Positions 25,624-33,398 are shown, numbered from the stretch's first letter. The stretch is DNA of 64,000 bases from an uncultured Pirellula sp. (GCA_903858115.1 CAIOHR010000242.1:1-64000); one strand, 5' to 3'. Translations and numbers: made by a program. The notes: a model not told the origin generated them from the sequence alone.

Positions 25624-26321
25624 ACTATCCCACCGATCGCAAAAACTCAGGTTATTTCGCAAGGTTCACCAAAGCGCTGTTTGCGTCCAATGCAGTATCG
25701 GAGACAGGAAAAGACGCGTTCCTACTCGTTTTGTATGTCGCATCCATCGAGGACAGAACCCACTACAACAAACCCGCAAAACTTTGGCGTTCTCAGTTGA
25801 TGGAAGCGACTGCGATATCGTCACCAAAGGCAATTCTTGCGGCGAGATCCAAGGCTATCGAGTTGGGTTTGCTGCACTACTGCGAAGGAAGCCGAACTTC
25901 ACAGCCAATCTACTGGACTTTGGTTCCGAGTTGGTTGGAATTGCACATGCGACGCGTTCCAAATCGGAACGTGAAAACTGCGACGCGTTCCAAATCGGAA
26001 CACGAAACGGAACACGAAACGGAACACGAAACGGAACGCTTACAAGAACCCAGTACCCATATACCCAAAGAGAAGCGCCCACGTTTCGAAAAACCATCTT
26101 TGAATGACGTGAAAGCCTACTGCACGGAACGACGTAGTACCGTCAATCCAGAGAGGTTCATGGACTACTACGAAGCGAACGGTTGGATCCAGGGTAAAGG
26201 CAAACCGATCCGAGACTGGAAAGCAGCGGTGAGGACTTGGGAGAAGAATGGCATCAAGAATGCCAAACCATCAACAGACGACGAGTACGAGGACTACACA
26301 GGCAAAGGACGGAAATCATGA
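25620..26321 (+). CDS. Phage-type replication initiator
   Basis: A 233-residue protein with the layout of phage O/DnaD-like initiators: an N-terminal winged-helix domain (about 1-110, FARFTKALF...AILAARSKAIELGLLHYC), a low-complexity middle with (HETE) repeats, and a C-terminal helicase-loading-type module with GWIQGKGKPIRDWKAAVRTW. The last motif recurs at the end of many phage and plasmid replication proteins. It is followed, with an ATGA overlap, by the DnaB-like helicase it would load. Direct repeats inside the gene (25948-26037) look like the origin it would bind. The initiator call is by layout and context. Confidence 0.78.
   Translation: MNYPTDRKNSGYFARFTKALFASNAVSETGKDAFLLVLYVASIEDRTHYNKPAKLWRSQLMEATAISSPKAILAARSKAIELGLLHYCEGSRTSQPIYWTLVPSWLELHMRRVPNRNVKTATRSKSEHETEHETEHETERLQEPSTHIPKEKRPRFEKPSLNDVKAYCTERRSTVNPERFMDYYEANGWIQGKGKPIRDWKAAVRTWEKNGIKNAKPSTDDEYEDYTGKGRKS
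25948..26037. repeat. Iteron-like repeats inside the initiator gene
   Basis: A 23-base unit (25948-25970 and 25979-26001) repeats with a 31-base period; each copy contains the inverted repeat GTTCC-AAATC-GGAAC. It runs into three 12-base tandem units, GGAACACGAAAC (25997-26032), plus a partial GGAAC. Lambda-type phages keep their origin as iterons inside gene O, so this is a candidate origin. The repeats also encode the HETE tract of the protein. Confidence 0.65.
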
Positions 26322-27580
26322 GTGAACGAACGGTACACCACGAACGCGCATTGGTTGGACTTGCGATCACCGATCCATCGACAATTGATCGGATCGAAAT
26401 TGAGTTGGGTTCGTATTCCTGGACGGATGACGTTTGCCAACGATTGTGGCCTATCCTCACCGACATGAGGCGGAAAGGCGATCCAATCGCTGACACGCGT
26501 GCTATAGCGATACTTGCGAGGCAAAAGGATATTTCAGTCGCAGACATTGCCAAACTCGTTACTAGCGATGCTGGCATGGTTGGAAACGATTCCTACCATC
26601 TTGGGTTTCTGACTGAGGAAAGCGATCGTCGGCGGTTGCGTCGAGTTGCAAGTGAGATTCTGCGACGTGTCGAGAGTCCAAAGGAAGATCCATGCGAGAT
26701 ACAAGACTGGGTTGCCAAGCAAATCTACTCCACGACATCGCGAACGGACACGCGCAACGCTGGCGACATCATGATGGAAGTCATCGAACAGTCGAAGAAT
26801 CGAAAAACCGTTTCAATGGTGGAAACTGGACTTGCCGACGTTGATCGGTGCATCGGTGGGTTCCGTGCTGGACAACTCGTTGTTTTGGCAGCACGTCCTA
26901 GCGTTGGAAAGTCTGCACTTGCTGCACAAATTGCGATCCATGGCGCGAAGGAAGAAAACAACGTCCTTTTCGTTTCGCTGGAAATGTCATCGCAAGAAAC
27001 GGTTGCGAGAGCGTTGGCGATGGAATGCGGCGAGCTGGACATGAGATCCATTCTGAATGGCGACTTGGCAAGTCACGAGATTCACAAAGCGGAACAGATC
27101 GCGAACGCCTACACGAAGATTCCGTTAAGGATCGAGGACAGGCGAGGACTCAACATCGATCGGTTAGCAATGCTAGTGCGATCGTCGGCAGCAAAACGCA
27201 AGTTGGGACTCGTTGTCATCGACTACCTTGGACTCATCGTTGGCGATCGAAAAAAACCTCGTTGGGAGTCGATCACCGAGATATCGAATAGCCTCAAGAC
27301 GTTGGCGCAGACGGAACAGATTCCGATCCTAGCACTTTGCCAACTAAATCGAGACTCCGAAGGAGAGGTTCCAAAGTTGTCTCACCTACGAGACTCAGGA
27401 TCGATCGAGCAAGACGCCGACATCGTTATGTTGCTGCATCGAGAGAAACGGAACGCAGTCGAAACAGAACTGTTCATTGCGAAGAATCGTAACGGTCCAA
27501 TAGCGAAAATTCAGTTGGAGTACGAGGCAAAGCGTTTTGAGTTCCGAACGGCATTCAGCGACTTTGGAGACTTTGCATGA
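26318..27580 (+). CDS. DnaB-type replicative helicase (element copy)
   Basis: A 420-residue DnaB/gp4-like helicase. The N-terminal DnaB domain (about 5-115) begins HHERALVGLAITDP. The RecA-like motor has Walker A AARPSVGKSA (Lys198), Walker B LVVIDYLGLI, a following QLNRDSE glutamine motif, and the arginine-finger-type LRDSGSIEQDAD. It starts by ATGA overlap with the initiator. It is shorter than chromosomal DnaB (about 450-480) and lies in a mobile context, so it is the element's own helicase. The ATG at 26318 is chosen over the longer in-frame reading because of the overlap. Confidence 0.9.
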   Translation: MSERTVHHERALVGLAITDPSTIDRIEIELGSYSWTDDVCQRLWPILTDMRRKGDPIADTRAIAILARQKDISVADIAKLVTSDAGMVGNDSYHLGFLTEESDRRRLRRVASEILRRVESPKEDPCEIQDWVAKQIYSTTSRTDTRNAGDIMMEVIEQSKNRKTVSMVETGLADVDRCIGGFRAGQLVVLAARPSVGKSALAAQIAIHGAKEENNVLFVSLEMSSQETVARALAMECGELDMRSILNGDLASHEIHKAEQIANAYTKIPLRIEDRRGLNIDRLAMLVRSSAAKRKLGLVVIDYLGLIVGDRKKPRWESITEISNSLKTLAQTEQIPILALCQLNRDSEGEVPKLSHLRDSGSIEQDADIVMLLHREKRNAVETELFIAKNRNGPIAKIQLEYEAKRFEFRTAFSDFGDFA

Positions 27581-27747
27581 ACTGTCCCGAAATCATCGTT
27601 TTGACGATCAGCGTTCCACCACTTCCACCACCGGAACCAGATGGATGGCAGCGGTTACGACGACTCTTGAAAGCGCTAGTGCGTTCCTACGGTTTGCGGT
27701 GCGAGTCGATCGAGCCAAAACGAGTCGATGAGCCAGGGTCACAATGA
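27577..27747 (+). CDS. Tiny coupled ORF, unknown
   Basis: A 56-residue, Pro- and Arg-rich peptide. It overlaps the helicase stop (ATGA) at its start and the next ORF (ATGA) at its end, so it is probably translated. Nothing in its sequence indicates a function. Confidence 0.5.
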   Translation: MNCPEIIVLTISVPPLPPPEPDGWQRLRRLLKALVRSYGLRCESIEPKRVDEPGSQ

Positions 27748-27965
27748 GGATTCCAGCACGTTGCATCCAGTGCGATGGCAGAGCGATGGTATACGCGACT
27801 GTTCGCCATGCGTCCTTCGTGGTTCGATATCGACGTTGCGATCAGTGCCATCAGACAAGCAAAACAATTCAGATGAAAAAAATCTTGTCTAGTAATCAGT
27901 CCGTTGATCAAGTCGATGCGCCGGGGACAATACAAGGGTCATCACATTCAAAGGAGATCCAATGA
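27744..27965 (+). CDS. Zinc-ribbon protein, Ogr/Delta-like
   Basis: A 73-residue protein with a CxxC...CxxC ribbon in its first 40 residues (ARCIQCDGRA...YRRCDQCHQ), the layout of Ogr/Delta-type late activators of phage P2 and its satellite P4. The C-terminal 30 residues are polar and probably disordered. Overlaps ATGA at both ends with its neighbours. A late-gene or helper-phage transcription role would fit a satellite, but a plain zinc-ribbon accessory protein is possible. Confidence 0.6.
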   Translation: MRIPARCIQCDGRAMVYATVRHASFVVRYRRCDQCHQTSKTIQMKKILSSNQSVDQVDAPGTIQGSSHSKEIQ

Positions 27966-28096
27966 GAGCACTCACACCAAAAGAACAGATCATTCGGCAC
28001 GCGGCAATTCTGCTTGGTGCAAAGATTCTGCGACAGCAAGCAGCAAAGAAACGTAAGCAATCCACCACTAAGCGAAAAGGAACGAAACGATGCTAG
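27962..28096 (+). CDS. Tiny basic ORF, unknown
   Basis: A 44-residue peptide with a hydrophobic helix (IIRHAAILLGAKIL) and a Lys/Arg-rich tail. It overlaps both neighbours, so it is likely part of the same coupled reading. The composition could suit a nucleic-acid-binding or membrane-active peptide; no function can be assigned. Confidence 0.5.
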   Translation: MRALTPKEQIIRHAAILLGAKILRQQAAKKRKQSTTKRKGTKRC

Positions 28097-28818
28097 GAAT
28101 ATTTTCACGAGTTTTCGCAATGCAGAAGGCGGAAGATGATGCGATCGCCGACGAGTACCACTCGATGTTGCTAAGTCTTGCGCGGGGTGAGGAGATCGAT
28201 CTAGAGGATGTTCGTCGGTTGACCATCGACGCAGGTAAATCGGAAGAAGAATGCAGCCGAGATTTAGAGTTGATGCAGCAACGCATCGCAAAGGTTCAAG
28301 AGAAGCAAGATTGGCTAAAAGTCCAAGCCACCATACCATCACTTCAAGCAAAGTACGATGCACTCAAAGCCGAGTTGAACGCAGTCGTTGAACGTATCCG
28401 GCCGCAGCTTATTAAGCTCGAATGGGATCTGCACGCCGCAAGCGATCCGAAGATAGTTTGGATCGACGATTTCCTAAACACCAACTGCTTGAACCAATCA
28501 CTTATCGAGAGGGAAAAGGAAGTCGGTTCGCAACGCTTTGCGCTGGGGGGGCAGAAGAGGACACTGGTTGACGATCTAACGAAAGCCAAGCAGCACGAGA
28601 GCTACTTCAATGCACGTTTGGAAAAGTACGAGAACCGCAAAGATGGATGGAAGCCAAAGGACGCGAGTGCTGTTGATTATAAAGAGCTGCAGGCATCGAG
28701 AGCTGAATGGCAGTCCACGATCATTCAATTAGAGCGAGCGATTGCGGTGCTTGATGAGCAGTTGGAGCCAATCGATCAAGAGCTTGCCGATATAAAAAAA
28801 GAGAAGCTACTTCCGTAG
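28090..28818 (+). CDS. Coiled-coil element protein, unknown
   Basis: A 242-residue protein dominated by coiled coil: heptad-rich segments around 65-120 and 145-235, with Leu/Ile at core positions. The N-terminal 60 residues hold short helices. No signal peptide, no membrane segment and no recognised family. It begins inside the previous tiny ORF and is the last gene before a strong terminator, so the replication operon (25444-28818) ends with it. Its position in an element of this kind is where satellites keep helper-interference or regulatory genes, but that is only a suggestion. Confidence 0.6.
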   Translation: MLGIFSRVFAMQKAEDDAIADEYHSMLLSLARGEEIDLEDVRRLTIDAGKSEEECSRDLELMQQRIAKVQEKQDWLKVQATIPSLQAKYDALKAELNAVVERIRPQLIKLEWDLHAASDPKIVWIDDFLNTNCLNQSLIEREKEVGSQRFALGGQKRTLVDDLTKAKQHESYFNARLEKYENRKDGWKPKDASAVDYKELQASRAEWQSTIIQLERAIAVLDEQLEPIDQELADIKKEKLLP

Positions 28819-28912
28819 TAGAACCAAAGTCTGCGATGGTTTGCTGGGGTCTTACTTTTCTACCCGCAAAAGCGAACGACGGTTCATCGTTGTGACCATC
28901 GGTAACAGGCGG

Positions 28913-28942
28913 AGAGAGGCACGGGTTCGCCTCTCTTTTTTT
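28913..28942 (+). terminator. Rho-independent terminator
   Basis: Stem AGAGAGGC/GCCTCTCT with an 8-base loop, followed by six T. It ends the operon that finishes with the coiled-coil gene. Confidence 0.9.
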
Positions 28943-29070
28943 CATTCGTACCCATGTATCACCACTCCCGTGCATCAAAGGTACTTTAAGAAAACGGCTT
29001 TTTTTACCTGCGAGGGAACCACGCGTTATTTGTTCGAAGACCCTAAGCCTACCTTCCAAAATCCAAAAAT

Positions 29071-29925
29071 ATGCGAATCCGTACTAGACTTGCCGAGTTA
29101 GAAAAAGCCAGCGGCGTTGTTGACATCGGCGATAATCAATTGCTGGTTACGTTGTTAGGTCGCAGAGACGCAATGTTTTGGCCACATCGTCATCATGGCG
29201 ATTCACGACTTGGGGTCCATCAAAAACAACGTGCTTACTTGGATGGCAGCATCGGATTAAGTGCCAAAGCGGATGGCAAGATCAATTGGAAGTCGATGTT
29301 TGAAGCACGGCAAAGACTTATTTCAAGTGGATTCCTAAGCGCTCTGTACAGTGGTGGACAGGTAACCAGTCTTTTTATCACTCCACTGGGTGAGGCTTAT
29401 GCACGTGCACTTGTCGGTTCTCGACTGAAAACCATCCACCAAGGAGTTTTTGCTTACGTGCTGATTCCAGCGGACTCTTGGATAAGCGAAAGTGAGTTGT
29501 TTGGTCAAAACTTGCTGGGCAATCCCGAGGACTGGAACGACATGACGGAATTGGTTCTGCCGTTGTTGGTATCAGGCTTGGTTAAATCATCAAGTGATAT
29601 TCATGGCAGGTGTGGTTATCGTCGCACATCGAAAGAGTTGCTAGAAGATCCACCATGCGTCGATGTTGAATGCGATGAGACGATGGATTCGATCTACATC
29701 AAGGCGTTCAATGCGGAACGACAATCGCTAAAGCAGTGTGAACCGATCGACGCGAATGAGGTTTTCATCCCACTATCGGTCCTCAGTTTGGGCGTAGTGT
29801 CCGACTCGGTCAGCGAAAGTAATCCTCCGCAGCGAACAAGAGAAGAACTTCTGAAGCTGAAGCAAGAGTTGGGAATGCCTGATCACATTTTCGATGATCT
29901 CTTTGGAGAGAAAAATGGCAGCTAA
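29071..29925 (+). CDS. Unknown element protein, winged-helix-like
   Basis: A 284-residue protein. A central stretch (NWKSMFEARQRLISSGFLSALYSGGQVTSLFITPLGEAYARAL, about 75-118) has the helix-helix-wing look of a winged helix, and a second similar stretch follows near 155-185. The N-terminus is a short helix. The C-terminal tail (250-284) is charged and may contact a partner. It overlaps the small-terminase-like gene by 11 bases. The family is unknown; a DNA-binding regulator is the most I would suggest. Confidence 0.55.
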   Translation: MRIRTRLAELEKASGVVDIGDNQLLVTLLGRRDAMFWPHRHHGDSRLGVHQKQRAYLDGSIGLSAKADGKINWKSMFEARQRLISSGFLSALYSGGQVTSLFITPLGEAYARALVGSRLKTIHQGVFAYVLIPADSWISESELFGQNLLGNPEDWNDMTELVLPLLVSGLVKSSSDIHGRCGYRRTSKELLEDPPCVDVECDETMDSIYIKAFNAERQSLKQCEPIDANEVFIPLSVLSLGVVSDSVSESNPPQRTREELLKLKQELGMPDHIFDDLFGEKNGS

Positions 29926-30283
29926 AAAAGGCAAGTTTGACGAACTGTTGGCTGTTGAAGTTGCGGGTGGAATTTCGATCAAAGATGCAGCGTTAAAGGT
30001 GGGATGCAGTCTGACGCATGCGTATCACATCTCCTCTAGTCCAGCGTTCCAAAGTCGAGTTGCATCCATCCGTTCCGAGTCCGTTCAAGGTGCTGTCGGC
30101 AGGTTGTCCGTTATAGCGTCCAGGGCTGTCGATACGCTTGCTGAATTACTCGGTCCACAGAATGACGCACGGGACAGGTTAGCATCGGCTAAAGCGATTT
30201 TAGCGGCATTGCAACCGATCAGTGAACTTGGCGAATTGCGAAAACGACTCGATGCACTGGAAGCGAAATCTTGCCAGTCGTAA
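29915..30283 (+). CDS. Small-terminase-like helix-turn-helix protein
   Basis: A 122-residue protein. The N-terminal half holds a helix-turn-helix (ISIKDAALKVGCSLTHAYHISSSPAF) and the C-terminal half a helical segment (VGRLSVIASRAVDTLAELLG). This layout, with the HTH reading a phage pac or cos site and the helical tail forming a ring, recalls small-terminase-like proteins of temperate phages. No large terminase follows, which would suit an element packaged by another phage's terminase. It also could be a simple transcription regulator; sequence alone does not decide. Confidence 0.55.
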   Translation: MAAKKGKFDELLAVEVAGGISIKDAALKVGCSLTHAYHISSSPAFQSRVASIRSESVQGAVGRLSVIASRAVDTLAELLGPQNDARDRLASAKAILAALQPISELGELRKRLDALEAKSCQS

Positions 30284-30540
30284 CAGATGATTGGATTGTC
30301 AGACTTCGACAGCATTTGGGGATCGTTCCAAAATCGATGGAAAAAATTCCACCGATTATCAAACCGAAACCACCGATTCCAGACCTACCACTCGCATCAG
30401 CATCATGTCCACATCCCGCGGGTTCATTCGAGAAAATCGAGTGCATGCGGGCACGAGCTGCGAACGGTGAATCACTTTTCCATCCGCACGACAATCGGGA
30501 TATTCTCATTCGTCAATCGCATGCGGCACGGGTTGGGTGA
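30271..30540 (+). CDS. Small unknown protein, TTG start
   Basis: An 89-residue protein beginning at a TTG inside the tail of the previous gene (13-base overlap). It has a Pro-rich middle (IPPIIKPKPPIPDLP) and a CPHP...ECMRARAANGE segment. I prefer this frame over the overlapping longer one because its composition is more protein-like. The function is unknown. Confidence 0.45.
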   Translation: MPVVTDDWIVRLRQHLGIVPKSMEKIPPIIKPKPPIPDLPLASASCPHPAGSFEKIECMRARAANGESLFHPHDNRDILIRQSHAARVG

Positions 30541-30994
30541 GCAGAAGAAGGAGCAAGCCGAGACAGGTCAGACTTGGAAGCAATGGTGCGAGGAACAAAA
30601 GATTGCCCGGCAATCTTTTCCAGCACCGAACACTTGCATCTGGTACGCCCTCATTGCTCGCTACCCAGGTGCGTACAAGGCTGGCGACTCCATCAAGGAA
30701 GCGTACAAGCAAGCTGGATTCGATTCATTTGCTGACTACATGAACGAACGGCAGCCGTGCGGGATTAAGAAAGTACATGCATATCGGTTGATAGCGGCAA
30801 TGAAATTGCGTCCTCTATTACCAGAAGTATCCGCGGCGGATACTGAAACCGTTTGGACAGAGTACACCATTCGTCCACTACTCCACAAAGACTTCACGCC
30901 AGCCGATCAGAAGAGAATCCCGAACCGAGCTTTGCAAGCTACTGAAGGACAATCGGCCAGCGAGGAAGAACGGACGACCAACGAAGGAATCTGA
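30521..30994 (+). CDS. Phage-like protein, DUF3102-like, probably truncated
   Basis: A 157-residue reading from ATG 30521. The stretch GQTWKQWCEEQKIARQSFPAP followed by GIKKVHAYRLIAAM has the shape of phage/plasmid proteins that carry a helix-turn-helix-like motif (DUF3102 or ParB-like). It stops at 30994, but a second frame continues the same style of protein to 31133, so the gene is probably frameshifted. Confidence 0.55.
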   Translation: MRHGLGEQKKEQAETGQTWKQWCEEQKIARQSFPAPNTCIWYALIARYPGAYKAGDSIKEAYKQAGFDSFADYMNERQPCGIKKVHAYRLIAAMKLRPLLPEVSAADTETVWTEYTIRPLLHKDFTPADQKRIPNRALQATEGQSASEEERTTNEGI

Positions 30995-31133
30995 GAAGTC
31001 ATTACAAAGTAATGAGTTTCCTGCCAAGCAAGGCAACACCCGTCTTTACATCGAGGAACGCCTAAAGCGTGACCATCCGAAAGTTTGGAAGGATTACTTC
31101 GGTGCACGGGAGGTGTTTTTTAGCCACTACTAA
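30940..31133 (+). pseudogene. Frameshifted continuation of the 30521 gene
   Basis: In the frame that ends with TAA at 31131-31133 the reading GRPTKESEK...QGNTRLYIEERLKRDHPKVW follows naturally on from the gene at 30521, while the first frame ends in TTNEGI. One base gained or lost around 30940-30965 would join them. It has no start codon of its own and is probably the broken C-terminal half of one gene. Confidence 0.55.
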
Positions 31134-31252
31134 GAATACCGAAAATACCGTATTTCAGTACCGTCTATTGCGTTGAGTACAACATTCGTAGTACAATGAA
31201 AAACGCAGGAATTGTGGGTTTTTTCAGCAAATGAAGACCAAGCAAAAAGCGA

Positions 31253-31301
31253 ATTGTGGCTCCGAAGGTCGCGGGTTCGAGTCCCGTCTATCACCCTTCT
31301 A
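31253..31301 (+). repeat. Right attachment site (attR), 49-bp direct repeat
   Basis: An exact copy of 22742-22790 (tRNA-His anticodon loop to 3' end). The bases before it do not complete an anticodon arm, so this is a truncated tRNA fragment and not a second gene. Similarity with the left flank continues, at lower identity, to about 31365. Confidence 0.9.
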
Positions 31302-31727
31302 GTTTATCAATGTTTTTCTTGGTCGAACGCACTTTGTAGCGTACCGGGAATTTCTCCCGAGCGACTCTCGTTTCCAAAACCATACCCCGATCGATTTCTG
31401 ATGAGCCGCTACTGTACCATCGGGGTGGTACAGCTAGGTGGAACAGGAGTGGTAGTACGGCTGGACCATCAGTCACGGCCAAGATTTCTACGAATTTCTG
31501 TTGCGGACAAATTCTATAGTAATCCACAGCAATCTGTTCAGCTACGACTCTTCGTGCCTACAGTGCTCGTTCGCGATCAACACCGCGCAAGCAGCGTCGG
31601 TTGAATTCGTCTTCTAAAGTTGCCGGCTTGTTCTTTTGATGGGATACGGATGCGAAGCAGATGGTGATTCAGAGACCGTACCGCTTACAATCCAAGTAAA
31701 CTAGAAATTTCCTATAATGTTCGATCT
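31302..31727. other. Chromosomal flank of attR and sulfatase leader
   Basis: 426 bases without a credible gene. The first 64 resemble the sequence downstream of attL. A hairpin-like TGTACC...GGTACA lies near 31412-31432. A TATAAT at 31713-31718 is only 9 bases before the sulfatase ATG and no matching -35 box was found. Confidence 0.5.
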
Positions 31728-33317
31728 ATGAAAAAGCGACCGCTCGTTCAGCTTATGTTTTCTAAACTCAAATTCACGCTTTTGCTACTTTCGTGCATGA
31801 GCTGGCTACCTCGAGTCTTATATGCGGATCAAAAACCGCCAAACATCATACTGTTTCTCGTCGATGACCTCGGCTGGAGCGATTTGCAATGTTATGGAAG
31901 CGGTTTTCATGAGACTCCCAATATCGATGCGATGGCGGCTAAAGGCTTGAAGTTTACTCAGGCCTATGCGGCTTGCCATGTCTGTTCGCCAACGCGAGCC
32001 AGTGTAATGACGGGGAAGTATCCAGCCCGTCTGCAATTGACCGATTGGTTACCTGGCAGAAAGGACCACCCATTTCAAAAGCTGCTTGGTCCGATGCCTC
32101 GTTTAGCATTGCCTCACGAGGAGTTCACGTTGCCTGAAGCGTTGAAGAAGCATGGATATCGAACGGCTCATATTGGCAAATGGCACCTCGGCGAAGAGCC
32201 CTTTGGACCGACAGCTCAAGGCTTCGATCTCCAGATACCTCGTTGGAACAAAGGCTGGCCTAAGTCTGGCTTCCACGCACCATTTGAGCTCGAGGCACTC
32301 GCCGATAAACCCGGAGACTACTTGACAGATCGTTTGACGGACGAAGCGGAACTCTTCATCGAAGACTGCCATCAGCAACCTTTCTTTTTGTATTTATCTC
32401 ATTTCGCAGTGCACGATCCGATCCAGGGGAGGAAAGATCTCGTCGCACATTATGAAGCGAAAAAGATGAAGATGGACACAGAATCCAGCCCCCCGTTTTT
32501 GTTGGAAGGCAATCCTGATGACCTTTCTCCAGCTTCTCGCGATCTGCTAAATTCCATGATCGAAAAGCCAGCATGGTCGGGACATAAAATCCTGCCCGAA
32601 CGGACGGTCAAAATCAAACAGCGGCAGGACAATGTGCAGTTCGCAGCCATGGTAACGGCCATAGACGAAAGCTTGGGACGCATCCTAGCGAAGCTCAAGT
32701 CACTCAAGATTGAAGACAACACTATCATCGTTTTTTTCTCCGACAATGGCGGTATGTCAGCAGCCAACTTCGGTAACCCGGATCGCATCGTGGGAAAGAA
32801 GCAAATTGATGCAGCGTACTCAAGTTCGAACCTACCATTGCGCGGTGCCAAAGGATGGCTATACGAAGGCGGAATTCGTGTCCCTATGATCGTTCAATAC
32901 CCAGCGCTACAAGCAAGAGGGCGAGTCTGCGACTTATCTGTGATCAGCAACGATCTCTACCCAACCATTTTGGAGTTGGCTAATCTCCCTGCTAGGCCAG
33001 AGCAGCATCGCGATGGAGTCAGTTTAGCGGGATTGATCAAGGGCACATCGAACAGTCTTGAACGACGAGCGTTGTACTGGCATTTTCCGCATTACAGTAA
33101 TCACGGAATGCAGAGTCCATGCGCTGCCGTTCGTTCTGGCGATTACAAGCTCATCGAGTATTTTGAAAATAACACGATCCAATTGTTCAATCTTCAAACT
33201 GACATCGGTGAACAGAAAGATCTTTCCAGACTCGAACCAAACAAAGCGGATGAACTGCGTGTAATGCTCCATCAATGGTACATCGAAGTTGGCGCTCAAA
33301 TGCCGCAATACAAGTAG
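31728..33317 (+). CDS. Sulfatase (formylglycine-dependent)
   Basis: A 529-residue arylsulfatase-type enzyme that hydrolyses sulfate esters, likely on algal or other sulfated polysaccharides in marine planctomycetes. Sulfatase motif CSPTR with Cys86, which must be matured to formylglycine, lies in CHVCSPTRASVMTGKYPAR. Metal ligands appear in FLVDDLGWSD (Asp46-Asp47) and FFSDNGG. A signal peptide is visible (about 8-33, ending LYADQK). A second Met at residue 10 could be the start if the closely placed -10-like TATAAT is real. Stands alone on the plus strand, just outside the mobile element. Confidence 0.94.
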   Translation: MKKRPLVQLMFSKLKFTLLLLSCMSWLPRVLYADQKPPNIILFLVDDLGWSDLQCYGSGFHETPNIDAMAAKGLKFTQAYAACHVCSPTRASVMTGKYPARLQLTDWLPGRKDHPFQKLLGPMPRLALPHEEFTLPEALKKHGYRTAHIGKWHLGEEPFGPTAQGFDLQIPRWNKGWPKSGFHAPFELEALADKPGDYLTDRLTDEAELFIEDCHQQPFFLYLSHFAVHDPIQGRKDLVAHYEAKKMKMDTESSPPFLLEGNPDDLSPASRDLLNSMIEKPAWSGHKILPERTVKIKQRQDNVQFAAMVTAIDESLGRILAKLKSLKIEDNTIIVFFSDNGGMSAANFGNPDRIVGKKQIDAAYSSSNLPLRGAKGWLYEGGIRVPMIVQYPALQARGRVCDLSVISNDLYPTILELANLPARPEQHRDGVSLAGLIKGTSNSLERRALYWHFPHYSNHGMQSPCAAVRSGDYKLIEYFENNTIQLFNLQTDIGEQKDLSRLEPNKADELRVMLHQWYIEVGAQMPQYK

Positions 33318-33398
33318 CGGGCTACGACTGGTCGACCACTCGCCAGCAAGCCGCTCCCCACCGAGTGAAATCAGCTTTAGCATTCGCAGGGCTTCAGT

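Larger units (their letters stand above)
22742..31301. mobile_element. tRNA-His-integrated element, satellite-like
   Basis: An element with a unit length of about 8.5 kb, bounded by perfect 49-bp repeats of the tRNA-His 3' half. Gene order: integrase, unknown, DUF1580 protein, small ORF, replication initiator, DnaB-type helicase, three tiny coupled ORFs, coiled-coil protein, terminator, winged-helix-like unknown, small-terminase-like protein, and phage-like genes, the last frameshifted. All genes run on the plus strand. Structural phage genes, large terminase, lysis and conjugation genes are absent. That set (integration, replication, terminase-like packaging gene) matches phage-inducible islands better than a prophage or ICE; the label is inferred. 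Confidence 0.8.

Noticed and set aside
25997-26032. 12-base tandem units as a CRISPR-like array
   Set aside because: The units are contiguous without spacers and are part of a coding repeat; no cas genes are present anywhere in the window.
26237-26317. Upstream extension of the DnaB-like frame
   Set aside because: It is inside the initiator gene; the ATGA overlap at 26318 and the DnaB-like N-terminus set the start.
30287-30520. N-terminal part of the longer frame overlapping the 30271 ORF
   Set aside because: Its composition (His/Arg/Ser-rich) looks like a shadow of the TTG-started frame; the protein-like part starts near 30521.
31253-31301. A second tRNA-His gene
   Set aside because: Only the 3' half is present; the acceptor 5' strand, D-arm and anticodon 5' stem are missing.
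31713-31718. TATAAT as the sulfatase promoter
   Set aside because: It is 9 bases before the ATG and no -35 box lies at proper spacing, so it would give a leaderless message; not supported.
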